Shown here one piece after another: positions 17,003 through 26,389 of a DNA stretch of 64,000 nucleotides. Position 1 is the stretch's first letter. Every line of letters starts with the position of its first letter. The DNA is from Terrimesophilobacter sp963702165 (GTDB lineage Bacteria; Actinomycetota; Actinomycetes; Actinomycetales; Microbacteriaceae). The translations under genes were made by a program, and so were the position numbers. Below the pieces are notes generated by a model. That model was not told where the DNA came from, ran no database searches, and saw only the letters and a list, made by a program, of their open reading frames with translations. The DNA is taken from NCBI GenBank assembly GCA_963702165.1, contig OY969722.1:558001-622000 (forward strand). The letters run 5' to 3'.

Positions 17003-19570
17003 CTATTTCGTGCTGTCGCCCGCACTGCCGATCCGGGCGGCGGCCTGACGCGAGTCGACCCGCAGTTTCTGCAGCACCGCCGAGACGTGATGGTCGACCG
17101 TGCGCACGGAGACCACCAGTTGCCGCGCGATGTCCGCGTTGCTCATGCCCTCTGACAGCAGCCCGAGCACCTCGCTCTCGCGCGCAGTGAGGCCCGCAGG
17201 GTGTGCCCGGGTGGTCTCCATCGCACCGCGCGGCAGGTTCCGGATGCCGCGTGCCCGCAGTTCCCGTCGGATGCGAGCGGTCACCCGGGAGGCGCCCAGG
17301 GCGATGGCGCCGTCCAATGCCTCGCGGAGCGAGTCCGTCGACCCTTCGTCGAGCCGCACGAGGACCGACTCGAACGGGCATCCGATCTCCTGCCACGCTG
17401 TCGAGGCCTCACCGAACCGGCCCGCCAGCCAGGCGGCGTACGGTGCCGTCGCGCCCCGCGCATCCGGAGCCCCACCCAGCCGCTGCAGCCAGCTCGCGAG
17501 TTCTCCGATCGCCCACGCGTGATTGTGCCGGTGAGCAAGTTCCAGCGCCGACTCCAGCCGGTCAGTGCGCGCAACCTCTCCGCGCTCCCAGAACTCGAAC
17601 TCGGCGCTCGCCACCGCGGCCGGCCACACGCGCTGCAGATCTCCGGTCGCCTCGGCCAGCGCCCACGCCTCGTCGATGGATTCCCGGGCGCCAGGGTCCC
17701 CTCGGCGCGCTCGGATCAACGCGAGCACGGTGGAGGCGACGATCCGGGCGATGATAGGGCACTCGTGAGAGACGACGGCGTTCGCCAGCGCTGCCGCTTC
17801 GGTCCACCGCCCCTGCTCAAGAAGCACGCGCGCTTTCCACGCCGTCGCATAGTCGACACTCGCATCCAGGTCGCGGGACTCACTCCACTCGATCGTCTCA
17901 TCGAGCCACTTGAGTGCCACGCTGTACCGGCGAATCTCCCCGGACCCGGACCCGAGGTTGCTCAACGCGACAGCGACGAGGGTCGGATCCCCGGCGGCAC
18001 GTGCGTGTTCGAGTGCCTTCATCAGGGTGTGCTCGGCCTCATCCGGTGCGAGGAAGAGCTGGGCTGAGCCGACAGCGTTGTAGGCGCGGGAGAGCACCCG
18101 TTCCGCTCCAGCCTCGGTTGCGAGGTCGATCGCCGCCGTGCCAATGGTCACGGCGGTCGCGTTGTCGCGGGCAAGCATCGCCAGGGTTGCGGCCTGCGAC
18201 AGGGCGAGCGCATAGGCCTCGCCGCCGATCGGCTCAAGATCTGCAGCTGCACGCGCGATCCGGTCGTGCGCCTCCGGCCCGCGGCCGGCGCTCCACGTCG
18301 CGGCCGACGCCATCACGCGGGCCACCCCAGCACGAGTCGGCTCGCCGAGCTGATCGAGGACGTCGGCTGCGTCGTCGAAGCTGGTCACCGCGCCATCCGC
18401 GTCGCCGAGCGCAAGGTACGCGGTGGCAAGGCCCTCGAGCGCCTCCGCGAGCTCGGGGGAGGTACCTGTGCTGTTCGCCACGACTTCTCGGAAGTGACTC
18501 GCGGCCGCGCGCCGTTCGCCGTGAGCAGCCGCCTCGCGTCCGGCATTCAGTGAATGCTTCACGGTCGCCTCGTGATCGTGCGCTCTCCGAGCGTGCAATG
18601 CGAGCTCGGCGGCGACCGCCCCGGACGAGGATTCCAGGTGAGCGAGGATCTGCCCGTGCAACCCTCGCCTCTCGGCGGGTGGGATCGCCTGCTCGATCGC
18701 CCTCCGTGCCAGCTCGTGGCGGAAGCTCAGCCAGCCATCGGTGGCGATCAGGATTCCGTCTTCCACACACTCGTCGATCGCCTCTGGCTGCGCGCTCAGC
18801 CGTTCGAGGCGCAGCAGGCCGCAACCGGAAGGCATGACCGAGATCAGCTGGAGCGTGCGACGCGCGCCCGGCGACAACCTGCGTGCTCGACCCAGCACGC
18901 TGTCGGCAACGGCCGCGGGCACGTCGTCCAGACCGGATGCGATGACCTCGGTGACGTAGAACGGGTTGCCGCCGGTCACCTCCCGCAGCCTCATGATGTC
19001 GATGTCGACGCCCGAGGCCAGTTCTGCGACGGCGTCGAGCGACAACGGCGGTACCGCAATGCGGTTCTGCCTGATGCCGGCCAGTCGTCCCAGCGCTTGT
19101 CGAAGCGGGTGCTCGTTCCCGACCTCATCAGACCGGAAAGTCACGATCAGGAGCACCGGTGCGGTGGCGAGTCGGCGCGCGACGTGCACGAGCACGTCCA
19201 GAGTTGCACCGTCCGCCCAGTGGGCATCCTCAACGACGACGACCGTCGGCTGTGAGGCGACCTGCGACAGGAAGGTGCTCGCTGTAGCGAACAGGTCCGG
19301 TTCCGATCGCGCACGTTCTGCCAGATCGCGGCCGATTCGTCCCAGGATCTCCACCACCGCACCCAGAGCCGGTGCTGGTTCGATCGGGTCGCAGTGCCCG
19401 ACGAGGACCCGGACGGAGTCGGTGTTGGCGTCCAGGAAGGCAGAGACAAGTGCGGACTTGCCGATGCCGGCTTCACCGCCGATCAGCAGCAGGCGTCCGC
19501 CTCCTCCGCGGGCCAGCGTGAGGTCGGCGTCGAGTTGCGCCATAGCTGTGTCTCGCTCAAGGAGGGCCAC
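17003..19570 (-). CDS. LuxR-family ATPase regulator (LAL type)
   Basis: Large ATP-binding transcription factor of 855 residues (STAND/LAL class). An N-terminal AAA domain carries Walker A GGEAGIGKSALV (about 30-41) and Walker B VVVVEDAHWAD; the middle is a long helical TPR-like region rich in Ala and Glu; the C-terminal 60 residues form a LuxR helix-turn-helix, LTARESEVLGLLSEGMSNAD followed by VSVRTVDHHVSAVLQKL. Start is GTG. It lies divergent from a MerR regulator across a 61-bp gap holding a palindromic operator, so the two regulators may share control. The ligand is unknown. Confidence 0.93.
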   Translation of the reverse strand: MALLERDTAMAQLDADLTLARGGGGRLLLIGGEAGIGKSALVSAFLDANTDSVRVLVGHCDPIEPAPALGAVVEILGRIGRDLAERARSEPDLFATASTFLSQVASQPTVVVVEDAHWADGATLDVLVHVARRLATAPVLLIVTFRSDEVGNEHPLRQALGRLAGIRQNRIAVPPLSLDAVAELASGVDIDIMRLREVTGGNPFYVTEVIASGLDDVPAAVADSVLGRARRLSPGARRTLQLISVMPSGCGLLRLERLSAQPEAIDECVEDGILIATDGWLSFRHELARRAIEQAIPPAERRGLHGQILAHLESSSGAVAAELALHARRAHDHEATVKHSLNAGREAAAHGERRAAASHFREVVANSTGTSPELAEALEGLATAYLALGDADGAVTSFDDAADVLDQLGEPTRAGVARVMASAATWSAGRGPEAHDRIARAAADLEPIGGEAYALALSQAATLAMLARDNATAVTIGTAAIDLATEAGAERVLSRAYNAVGSAQLFLAPDEAEHTLMKALEHARAAGDPTLVAVALSNLGSGSGEIRRYSVALKWLDETIEWSESRDLDASVDYATAWKARVLLEQGRWTEAAALANAVVSHECPIIARIVASTVLALIRARRGDPGARESIDEAWALAEATGDLQRVWPAAVASAEFEFWERGEVARTDRLESALELAHRHNHAWAIGELASWLQRLGGAPDARGATAPYAAWLAGRFGEASTAWQEIGCPFESVLVRLDEGSTDSLREALDGAIALGASRVTARIRRELRARGIRNLPRGAMETTRAHPAGLTARESEVLGLLSEGMSNADIARQLVVSVRTVDHHVSAVLQKLRVDSRQAAARIGSAGDSTK

Positions 19571-19598
19571 GGACCCGATGTTAGGGCTGCCCCACTGG

Positions 19599-19624
19599 TA
19601 GTGACGCTATCGATAGTGTTACTA
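19599..19624. promoter_or_regulatory. Palindromic operator between divergent regulators
   Basis: 26-bp imperfect palindrome, arms TAGTGACGCTATC and GATAGTGTTACTA, centred on ATCGAT; 11 of 13 base pairs are symmetrical. It ends 7 nt before the GTG of the MerR gene and lies 28 nt from the LAL start. A MerR dimer operator and autoregulation is the simplest reading. Confidence 0.6.
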
Positions 19625-19631
19625 TCAGCAG

Positions 19632-20288
19632 GTGAGGATCTCCGAAGCAGCCGAAAGGGCAGGCGTGAGCCAAACCACGCTGAAGTACTACATCCGCGAG
19701 GGTCTGGTCCGCGAGGGCACGCGCATCGCGACCAACCAGACCGCCTACGACGAGTCACACGTGAAGCGCGTGAGGCTCGTGCGCGCGCTGATCGAGACCG
19801 GGGGACTGGCCGTCGCTGACGCCGGGCGGGTGCTCGCTGCGGTAGACGAGCATCCGGATGCCCCTGCGTACGCCTTCGAGGCCGCGCAGCATGCTCTCGG
19901 GGCCGCGCACCGCGATGCAGGCTCCTCGTCCTCGCGCGAGCGAATCACCCAGCTCGCGCACTCCCTCGGCTGGACGTGCTCCGAGCAGAACCCCGGAATC
20001 GCGATGGCCGCCCGCGTGCTCGACGGCTTCACCTCGATCGATTTTCCGCTGCCTGACGACTATCTCGCGCGCTACGCCGCAGCAGCCCAGGAGCTTGCGA
20101 AAGCGGACATCCTCGCCCTGCAGTCGCGGCACGACACCGAGTCGGTCACCGAACTGATGGTCGCAGGCACCGTGCTCGGGGATGGCCTCGTTGCCGGACT
20201 GAGGCGCATCGCACAAGAGAACGAATCGGCGGCCGCCTACCCGGTCGACCAATCAGCGGCACAACCAACATTGGGAGAAACGCAATGA
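19632..20288 (+). CDS. MerR-family transcriptional regulator
   Basis: 218 residues. The N-terminal winged helix reads MRISEAAERAGVSQTTLKYY followed by IREGLVREG, a clear MerR recognition domain, then a dimerisation helix (VKRVRLVRALIETGGLAVAD). The C-terminal effector part has no metal-binding cysteines and only one Cys in all, so it is not a metal sensor. GTG start. Its TGA overlaps the ATG of the SDR gene by 4 nt, making it the translational partner of that enzyme and its probable regulator. Confidence 0.9.
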   Translation: MRISEAAERAGVSQTTLKYYIREGLVREGTRIATNQTAYDESHVKRVRLVRALIETGGLAVADAGRVLAAVDEHPDAPAYAFEAAQHALGAAHRDAGSSSSRERITQLAHSLGWTCSEQNPGIAMAARVLDGFTSIDFPLPDDYLARYAAAAQELAKADILALQSRHDTESVTELMVAGTVLGDGLVAGLRRIAQENESAAAYPVDQSAAQPTLGETQ

Positions 20289-21199
20289 CAACACACGTCT
20301 TACTCGGAGGCAACGGAGCGGTCGGCCGTGAGACCGCGATGCAGTTGCTCGGACACGGGATCGACGTCGTCTCGTTCGGCCGCCGGCCCTCCGACACGAC
20401 TGGAGTGCGCGCCATCACCGGCGACATCCTCGACCGGGATGCGGTCACGCGCGCGCTCGACGGCGCCGCCGTCGCCTACCTCCTTGTCGGCTTGCAGTAC
20501 CGGTTGAGCGTGTGGCGGCACGAGTGGCCGATCGTCATGAGCAACGCCATCGCAGCGGCCCGCGCCAACGGCACCCACTTGGTGTTCCTCGACAACGTCT
20601 ACTCATACGGGCGCACGAACGGCCCAATGACCGAGCAGACGCCCATCCGCCCGACAAGCAAGAAGGGCGAGGTGCGCGCCGGGCTGCTCCGGATGCTCGA
20701 GGAGGCCCGAGCGGGCGGACTCACCACCACGGTCGCCCGCAGCGCCGACTTCTACGGCCCGGGCGCGTCGACCAGCGTCTTCACCTCGATGGCCGTCGAC
20801 AACGCAGCGCGCGGAAAGCGCCCGGTCTGGCTGTTCGACGCGACCCAGCCGCACTCGATGACCTACACACCGGACATCGGTCGCGCCCTCGCCATCATCG
20901 GCACCGACGAGCGGGCAGCAGGCAGCACCTGGCACATGCCGACGGCGGCGCCCGCACTCGCCGGCGCGGACTACGCCGCGCTGCTCGGCGCGGGCACCGT
21001 GTCCGTGATGGGCGCAGGGATGATGCGACTCGGCGGACTCTTCATGTCGGCCGCGCGTGAGGTGATGGAGCTGCGCTACCAGAACACCGAGCCGTACCTG
21101 TTCGACTCGAGCGCGTTCGAGTCGACCTTCGACGTCACGGCGACGCCCTACGCTGACGGCATCGCCGCGACCCTCGACCACGCGAGGCACACCGTCTAG
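20285..21199 (+). CDS. NAD-dependent epimerase/dehydratase-like SDR
   Basis: Extended/atypical short-chain dehydrogenase of 304 residues. The cofactor loop GGNGAVGRETAMQL is at residues 8-21, the strand VVSFGRRP follows, and FLDNVYSYGR contains the YxxxK-region tyrosine but without a lysine four residues later, so the catalytic triad is altered. RSADFYGPGA and the helix ending in DIGRALAII fit NmrA/atypical SDR members. It may act on a small metabolite or on cofactor sensing. Coupled to the MerR gene by an ATGA overlap. Confidence 0.85.
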   Translation: MTTHVLLGGNGAVGRETAMQLLGHGIDVVSFGRRPSDTTGVRAITGDILDRDAVTRALDGAAVAYLLVGLQYRLSVWRHEWPIVMSNAIAAARANGTHLVFLDNVYSYGRTNGPMTEQTPIRPTSKKGEVRAGLLRMLEEARAGGLTTTVARSADFYGPGASTSVFTSMAVDNAARGKRPVWLFDATQPHSMTYTPDIGRALAIIGTDERAAGSTWHMPTAAPALAGADYAALLGAGTVSVMGAGMMRLGGLFMSAAREVMELRYQNTEPYLFDSSAFESTFDVTATPYADGIAATLDHARHTV

Positions 21200-21208
21200 G
21201 TTGGGGGC

Positions 21209-22231
21209 ATGGCAAGCGACGCGGTCGTCCTCCCAGTGCCCGGGCCTCACGGCGAGCGCGAAGTACGCATCTCCAGCCCCGATCGGGTGGTCTTCCCGAA
21301 GGTCGGGATCACCAAACTCGACCTGGCCAAGTACATCGTCGATGTCGGCGATGCCTTCGTGGCGGCGAACGGCGACCGGCCGGTGACCCTCGAGCGCTTC
21401 CCAGATGGCATCGAGGGTGAGCGCTTCTACGCCAAGAACCCGCCCAAAGGCGCGCCGGACTATGTCCGGTCGGAGATGGTGATCTACCCGAGCGCACGCT
21501 CGCATCCGCAGCTCGTCATCGACGAGCCGGCCGTCGCGGTCTGGGCGGTGCAGATGAACACGGTCGTCTTCCACCCCTGGCCGTCGCGCGCCAGCAACTC
21601 GGATAACCCCGACCAACTGCGCGTCGACCTCGACCCGCAACCGGGCACCGATTTCGACGACGCCATCCCGGCGGCGATCGAACTGCGGGCGATCCTCGCC
21701 GAGGCCGGCCTCACCGCCTTCATCAAGACCTCCGGCAACCGCGGCATCCACGTCTTCGCGCCGATCACACCGGTGCGCGAGTTCCTCGACGTCCGGCACG
21801 CCGTGATCGCGGCCGCGCGTGAGCTGGAGCGGCGGATGCCGGATGCCGTCACCACCTCGTGGTGGAAGGAGGAGCGCGGCGAGAAGGTGTTCGTCGACTT
21901 CAACCAGGCCAACCGCGACCGCACCATGGCCGGCGCCTACAGTCCGCGCGCGCTGCCGCACGCATCGGTGTCCTGCCCGATCAGCTGGGACGAGCTGGAG
22001 AACACCGACCCGAAGAAGCACACGATCCTGACCATGCCGGATCGCCTGCGCACGGTGGGCGACCCCTGGGCCGACTTCGGCGCCGACCCGGGCACGATCG
22101 ACGAATTGCTCGGATGGTGGGAACGAGACCTCGCGAACGGGCTGGGTGAACTGCCGTTCCCGCCGGACTACCCGAAGATGCCCGGCGAGCCGCCGCGGGT
22201 GCAGCCGAGCCGGGCGCGCAAACCCGACTGA
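21209..22231 (+). CDS. LigD-type primase/polymerase domain protein (NHEJ)
   Basis: Stand-alone archaeo-eukaryotic primase-like polymerase of the LigD PolDom family, 340 residues, which fills gaps and adds nucleotides during non-homologous end joining. The metal-binding pair is in LRVDLDPQPG, the nucleotide-binding block is SGNRGIHVFAPI, and the third acidic residue is in VFVDFNQANRDRTMAGAYS. The primer-end contact motif FYAKNPPKGAPDYV is also present. It lacks ligase and nuclease domains. A ligase gene, broken by frameshifts, lies 3 kb downstream on the other strand; no Ku gene is in the window. Confidence 0.92.
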   Translation: MASDAVVLPVPGPHGEREVRISSPDRVVFPKVGITKLDLAKYIVDVGDAFVAANGDRPVTLERFPDGIEGERFYAKNPPKGAPDYVRSEMVIYPSARSHPQLVIDEPAVAVWAVQMNTVVFHPWPSRASNSDNPDQLRVDLDPQPGTDFDDAIPAAIELRAILAEAGLTAFIKTSGNRGIHVFAPITPVREFLDVRHAVIAAARELERRMPDAVTTSWWKEERGEKVFVDFNQANRDRTMAGAYSPRALPHASVSCPISWDELENTDPKKHTILTMPDRLRTVGDPWADFGADPGTIDELLGWWERDLANGLGELPFPPDYPKMPGEPPRVQPSRARKPD

Positions 22232-22324
22232 ACCGGCACAACTGGGAGTGCACCGCGATCCGTTGAATGGCGTTTCGGGTCGGCGTAGCCTTCCACACGG
22301 GGACTTCAACGAGGAGAGAGCACG

Positions 22325-23371
22325 ATGGTCTGGCAGCGGTCCCGCTGGCTGCCCGCGATCGTCGCACCGGCGGTCGTCGCGGCAGGGGCGCTCGGTGTGA
22401 GCGCCGCGAGCAGCGTCGACCTGCCCGAGAAGACCCCGGAGCAGGTGCTCGCGCTCGTCGCGGGTCACACGGTCGATGCGTTCTCCGGCACGTTCGAACA
22501 GCACAGCGAGCTGGGCCTGCCTGAGCTCCCGACCACCGGAGCCCCGGCCGGTGACGACATTGCCGCAGCCCTCAACCTGCTCGCCGGATCGCACACCGCA
22601 CGGGTCTACGTTGACGGCCCGACCAAGTCGCGAGTCCAGGTGATGGAGCGCTTCGACGAACGCGATTTGGTGCGAAACGGCGCCGACGCCTGGCTCTACG
22701 ACTCCTCCACCCAGACTGCGACCCACTTCGCCGTTTCGGATGCCGCATCCGGACCCTCCGATCTGAACTCCCAGCACGCCGGGATGACCCCGGAAGAACT
22801 CGCCGCACGCTTCCTGGACACGGCCGACCCGTCGACGGAGGTGACCCTGGGCGACACGACATCAGTGGCCGGACGAGCCGCGTACCAACTCGAGCTGAAT
22901 CCGCGTACTGAAGCGACATTGGTCGACATGGTCACAATTGCCGTCGACGGGGAGACCGGCCTGCCGCTGGCAGTCACCGTCACCGCGGTCGGCCAGACCT
23001 CTCCGGCGTTCAGTGTGGCGTACACCGACATCACGCTCGAGACGCCGCCGGCCGAACGGTTCGAGTTCACCCCGCCGCCGGGTACCACGGTGACCGAACA
23101 CTCCACGAAGGCGGAGGGCGACAAGCAGGCCGACCCGAGTCAGAAGCCGACCACTCTCGGCAGCGGCTGGGAAACCGTGATGGTGCTCCCGGCAGGCAGC
23201 GCACCGGCCAAGGCGCTCCAGTCGCCGCAGCTGCAGCAGCTCAGCACCCCGGTGACGGGCGGACGGATGATCAGCACCGCGCTGGTGAGCGTACTGGTGA
23301 CCGACGACGGAAGTGTGCTGATGGGCGCGGTTCCGCCGGAGACCCTGCTGTCGCTGGCATCCGGTCAGTGA
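22325..23371 (+). CDS. LolA/RseB-like exported protein
   Basis: 348 residues with an N-terminal hydrophobic helix (about 8-28) acting as signal or anchor. The body has the half-barrel pattern of LolA-like domains: SGTFEQHSELGLPELP, ARVYVDGPTKSRVQV, DAWLYDSSTQTATHFAV, GRAAYQLELNPRTEATLV and YTDITLETPPAERFEFTPP. In Gram-positive bacteria such proteins bind lipid-like or lipoprotein ligands or sense the envelope. It is followed 6 nt later by an ABC exporter pair, so all three probably form one envelope-related operon. AGGAGAGAGC precedes the ATG. Confidence 0.82.
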   Translation: MVWQRSRWLPAIVAPAVVAAGALGVSAASSVDLPEKTPEQVLALVAGHTVDAFSGTFEQHSELGLPELPTTGAPAGDDIAAALNLLAGSHTARVYVDGPTKSRVQVMERFDERDLVRNGADAWLYDSSTQTATHFAVSDAASGPSDLNSQHAGMTPEELAARFLDTADPSTEVTLGDTTSVAGRAAYQLELNPRTEATLVDMVTIAVDGETGLPLAVTVTAVGQTSPAFSVAYTDITLETPPAERFEFTPPPGTTVTEHSTKAEGDKQADPSQKPTTLGSGWETVMVLPAGSAPAKALQSPQLQQLSTPVTGGRMISTALVSVLVTDDGSVLMGAVPPETLLSLASGQ

Positions 23372-23377
23372 GCGGCA

Positions 23378-24328
23378 GTGCCCTCGGAGAGCCGGCTCGC
23401 AATCGAGACCAGCGGGCTGAGCAAGCGCTTCCGAGCGCGCGCCGCTGTCGCTGACGTCGACCTCGCGGTGCCCGCGGGCAGCGTCTTCGGGTTTCTCGGC
23501 CCGAACGGGTCGGGGAAGACCACCACCATCCGGATGCTGCTCGGCCTCGCCACCGCATCCGCTGGGCGGATCTCCCTGCTCGGCGAGGAGATGCCACGCG
23601 CGGCGGCCGCGGTGCTGCCCAGGGTGGGCGCGCTCGTCGAGGGGCCGGCGTTCTACCCGTACCTCTCCGGGGCGGCCAACCTGAACCGGCTGGACCATGC
23701 CAACCCGTTCGCGACTCGAGTCAGCCGGGCGGGGCGGGTGGCGGATGCGCTCGACCGGGTCGGCTTGACGAGCGCAGCACGCAAGAAGGTGGGGGAGTAC
23801 TCGCTCGGGATGAAGCAGCGGCTGGGCATCGCGAACGCGCTGCTGATGCCTCGCGACCTGTTGGTGCTGGACGAGCCGACGAACGGCCTCGACCCGCAGG
23901 GGACGCGTGAAGTACGCAACCTGGTGCGCACGCTTGCCGACGACGGGACGACGGTGTTCGTGTCCAGCCACCTGCTCAGCGAGGTGGAGCAGCTGTGCAG
24001 CCACATCGCGGTGCTGAGCGCGGGGCGGCTGGTCGCGCAGGGCAGGGTCGACGCGCTGCGCTCGAACGGCTCGGCGACGGTGAATGTGCGAACCCCGGAT
24101 GTCGCACGCGCGAGTGCCGTGCTGGAACGGCTCGGCATGCGCCCGACTGCCGACACCGCCGCAGGGCTCGTCCGCTCCACGCCCGCCGAGCCGGCCGTGT
24201 CGCCCGAGGACATCGTGGCAGCACTCGTCGCCGACGGTGTGCGCGTGCGGGGGTTCAGCATTCAAAGCGCCAGCCTCGAGGAGCGATTCGTGGAGCTGAC
24301 CGGTGAGGGGTTCGACGTTGCCCAGTGA
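23378..24328 (+). CDS. ABC transporter ATP-binding protein
   Basis: ABC-2 type exporter ATPase of 316 residues. Walker A GPNGSGKTTT, signature YSLGMKQRLG and Walker B LLVLDEPTNGLD followed by the H-loop FVSSHLLSEVEQL are all intact. The extra C-terminal domain (about 220-316) is typical of CcmA/BcrA-type exporters. GTG start. Its 3' end overlaps the permease gene by 26 nt. Confidence 0.95.
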   Translation: MPSESRLAIETSGLSKRFRARAAVADVDLAVPAGSVFGFLGPNGSGKTTTIRMLLGLATASAGRISLLGEEMPRAAAAVLPRVGALVEGPAFYPYLSGAANLNRLDHANPFATRVSRAGRVADALDRVGLTSAARKKVGEYSLGMKQRLGIANALLMPRDLLVLDEPTNGLDPQGTREVRNLVRTLADDGTTVFVSSHLLSEVEQLCSHIAVLSAGRLVAQGRVDALRSNGSATVNVRTPDVARASAVLERLGMRPTADTAAGLVRSTPAEPAVSPEDIVAALVADGVRVRGFSIQSASLEERFVELTGEGFDVAQ

Positions 24329-25196
24329 GCGTGCCGTTCGGGAGGTCCCGGATGAGGCGGTGCACACCGCCCGGCAGCCGCTGCTGCTTGCGCTGTTCGC
24401 ATCCGAGCTGGCCCTGCTGTTCCGGCGCCGCCGGACCTGGGCGATGCTGGTCGCGCTCGCCGCCGTGCCGGTGCTGATCGCGGTGGCGGTTCGGGTCAGC
24501 ACGGTGGAACCGCCCCCCGGGCGCGGGCCGCCGTTCCTGGACAGCATCACGAGCAACGGCCTGTTCGTGGCGGTCACGGCGCTTGTGGTGTGCATCCCGC
24601 TGTTCCTGCCGCTCACCGTCGGGGTCGTCGCGGGCGACAGCATTGCGGGGGAGTCGCAGTCCGGCACACTGCGCTACCTGCTGATCGCCCCGGCCGGCCG
24701 AGCCAGACTGCTCGTGGTCAAGTACGCGGTGGTGGCGGTGTTCTGCGCGTGCGCGACGCTCACCATTGCGCTCGCCGGCACGCTCATCGGGCTGGCGCTG
24801 TTCCCGGTCGGGCCGGTGACCCTGCTCTCCGGTGACACGATCGAGATCGGTGAGTCGCTTATCCGTTTGCTGCTGATCGCCGCTTACATCTCCATCTCGC
24901 TGCTCGGGTTCGCTGCAATCGGGATGTTCGTCTCGACGCTCACCGATGTGCCGGTCGGCGCGATGGCGGCCACGGTTGTGCTGTCGATCGTGTCGCAGGT
25001 GCTGGACAACCTGCCGCAGCTCGACTGGCTGCACCCGTGGCTGTTCACCCACTACTGGCTGGGCTTCCCCGACCTGCTGCGGCAGCCGATCGAGTGGAGC
25101 TCACTGGGGTCGAACGCGCTGCTGCAGCTCGGCTACCTCGCGGTGTTCGGCGCGCTCGCGTTCGGCCGGTTCACCACCAGGGACGTGCTGACCTGA
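24303..25196 (+). CDS. ABC-2 type permease
   Basis: 297 residues with six hydrophobic segments and the ABC-2 core motif GDSIAGESQSGTLRYLLIAP, near helix 2. It should pair with the ATPase encoded just upstream to export a hydrophobic or peptide substrate; the LolA-like neighbour hints at a lipid or lipoprotein cargo (inference). The GTG at 24303 or the TTG at 24318 may be the true start; either overlaps the ATPase gene. Confidence 0.9.
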   Translation: MRGSTLPSERAVREVPDEAVHTARQPLLLALFASELALLFRRRRTWAMLVALAAVPVLIAVAVRVSTVEPPPGRGPPFLDSITSNGLFVAVTALVVCIPLFLPLTVGVVAGDSIAGESQSGTLRYLLIAPAGRARLLVVKYAVVAVFCACATLTIALAGTLIGLALFPVGPVTLLSGDTIEIGESLIRLLLIAAYISISLLGFAAIGMFVSTLTDVPVGAMAATVVLSIVSQVLDNLPQLDWLHPWLFTHYWLGFPDLLRQPIEWSSLGSNALLQLGYLAVFGALAFGRFTTRDVLT

Positions 25197-25209
25197 GCTG
25201 CGAGGCACC

Positions 25210-26264
25210 TCAGGCGAGCACGTCGCCCAGGTCGTAGGCGATCGGCCGCTCGAGCTGGTCGAAGGTGCAGGACCGGGCATCCCGGTCGGGTCGCCAGCGC
25301 AGGAACTGGGCCGTGTGCCGGAATCGCCTGCCCTCCATCTGGTCGTACTTCACCTCGACGACGACGGTCGGGCTCGAGCCGCACGAAGGACACGTCCCGG
25401 CTGGAGGAGAACCGGCTGCGGTCGGTCTCGCCGAGCTCCGGGTTGCCTGCGGCGTCGCGGATGACGAGCGGGTCGAGTTCTTCCACCAGTTGCAGCCGCA
25501 CCTTGTCGCTGAATGCGCTGATGCCGCCGACGTTGAGCAGCGTGCCGTCGTCGTCGTACAGCCCGAGCAGCAGCGACCCGACACCCTGGCCGCTCTTGTG
25601 GATCGCGGTAGCCGAGCACGACGGCATCCGCGGTCCGCTGGTGTTTGACCTTGAGCATCACGCGCTTGTTCGGCGCGTAGCCCTGGGCGAGCGGCTTGGC
25701 GACCACGCCGTCGAGGCCGGCGCCCTCGAACTCGACGAGCCACTGGCGGGCGAGTTCGACATCCCGGGTCACCTGGCTGAGCTTGATCGGGTCGGTCACG
25801 GAGTCGAGGAAGCGCTCGAGTTCGGCGCGACGCTCCGAGAATGGCGCGTCGAGGAGGCTGCGGTCGCCGACCGAGATGAGGTCGAAGGCCACGAAGATCG
25901 CCGGCGTCTCGACCGACAGCTTCCGCACGCGACTCTCGGCCGGGTGGATGCGCTGGCTGAGCGCCTCCCAGTCGAGTTTCTGGTTGCCCGGTTCGCCGGT
26001 CGGCACCACGATCTCGCCGTCGAGCACGCAGCCTCCGGGGAGGAGGCGCGCGAACGCATCCGTCAGTTCGGGGAAGTAGCGGGTGAGCATCTTCGAGCCG
26101 CGGCTGCCGATCTCGACCGTGTCGCCGTCGAAGTAGACGATGGCCCGGAAGCCGTCCCACTTCGGCTCAAAGCTCAGGCCGCCGTCGACGGAGTCGGGGT
26201 CGGGCACCGCGGTGACGGCCTTGGCGAGCATCGGTGCGACCGGATCGGTTGGCGTCGGGATCAT
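25210..26264 (-). pseudogene. ATP-dependent DNA ligase (LigC-type), two frameshifts
   Basis: Nucleotidyltransferase domain plus OB-fold of a single-subunit DNA ligase. Motif I EPKWDGFRA has the adenylated lysine at residue 35; motif III VAFDLISVGDRS, motif IV AGLDGVVAKPL and motif V VMLKVKHQRTAD follow. The frame then breaks at about 25601-25606 (VVLGYR, then IHKSGQGVGSLLLGLYDD in the next frame) and again at about 25369-25375 (VSFVRLEP, then TVVVEVKYDQMEGRRFRHT), ending YDLGDVLA. Both are net +1. If both were repaired the protein would be about 350 residues, a normal length. As written only the adenylation domain is made intact. Confidence 0.88.
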
Positions 26265-26311
26265 GCTGAAGATCCTCCCCGCTGCGAGTGCCGCTGTCCA
26301 CGCCCTGCCTT

Positions 26312-26375
26312 CATTGAGTCGGGAGTAGTTGCCCTTATGCGACCACCTATTTGGGCATCTACTCCCGACTCGATG
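26312..26375 (+). repeat. 64-bp intergenic palindrome (family 1), copy B
   Basis: Same element as at 16575 and 49065: arms CATTGAGTCGGGAGT...GCCC and the inverse, two mismatches between arms, loop edges TTAT and ATTT. It lies 14 nt after the stop of the DUF503 gene, between that gene and the broken ligase gene. Confidence 0.9.
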
Positions 26376-26389
26376 AGGTGGTGGGGGAG

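Noticed and set aside
24423..25052. Long open frames on the strand opposite the ABC genes
   Set aside because: These are shadows of GC-rich coding regions: very rich in Arg, His and Pro, with no recognisable domain.
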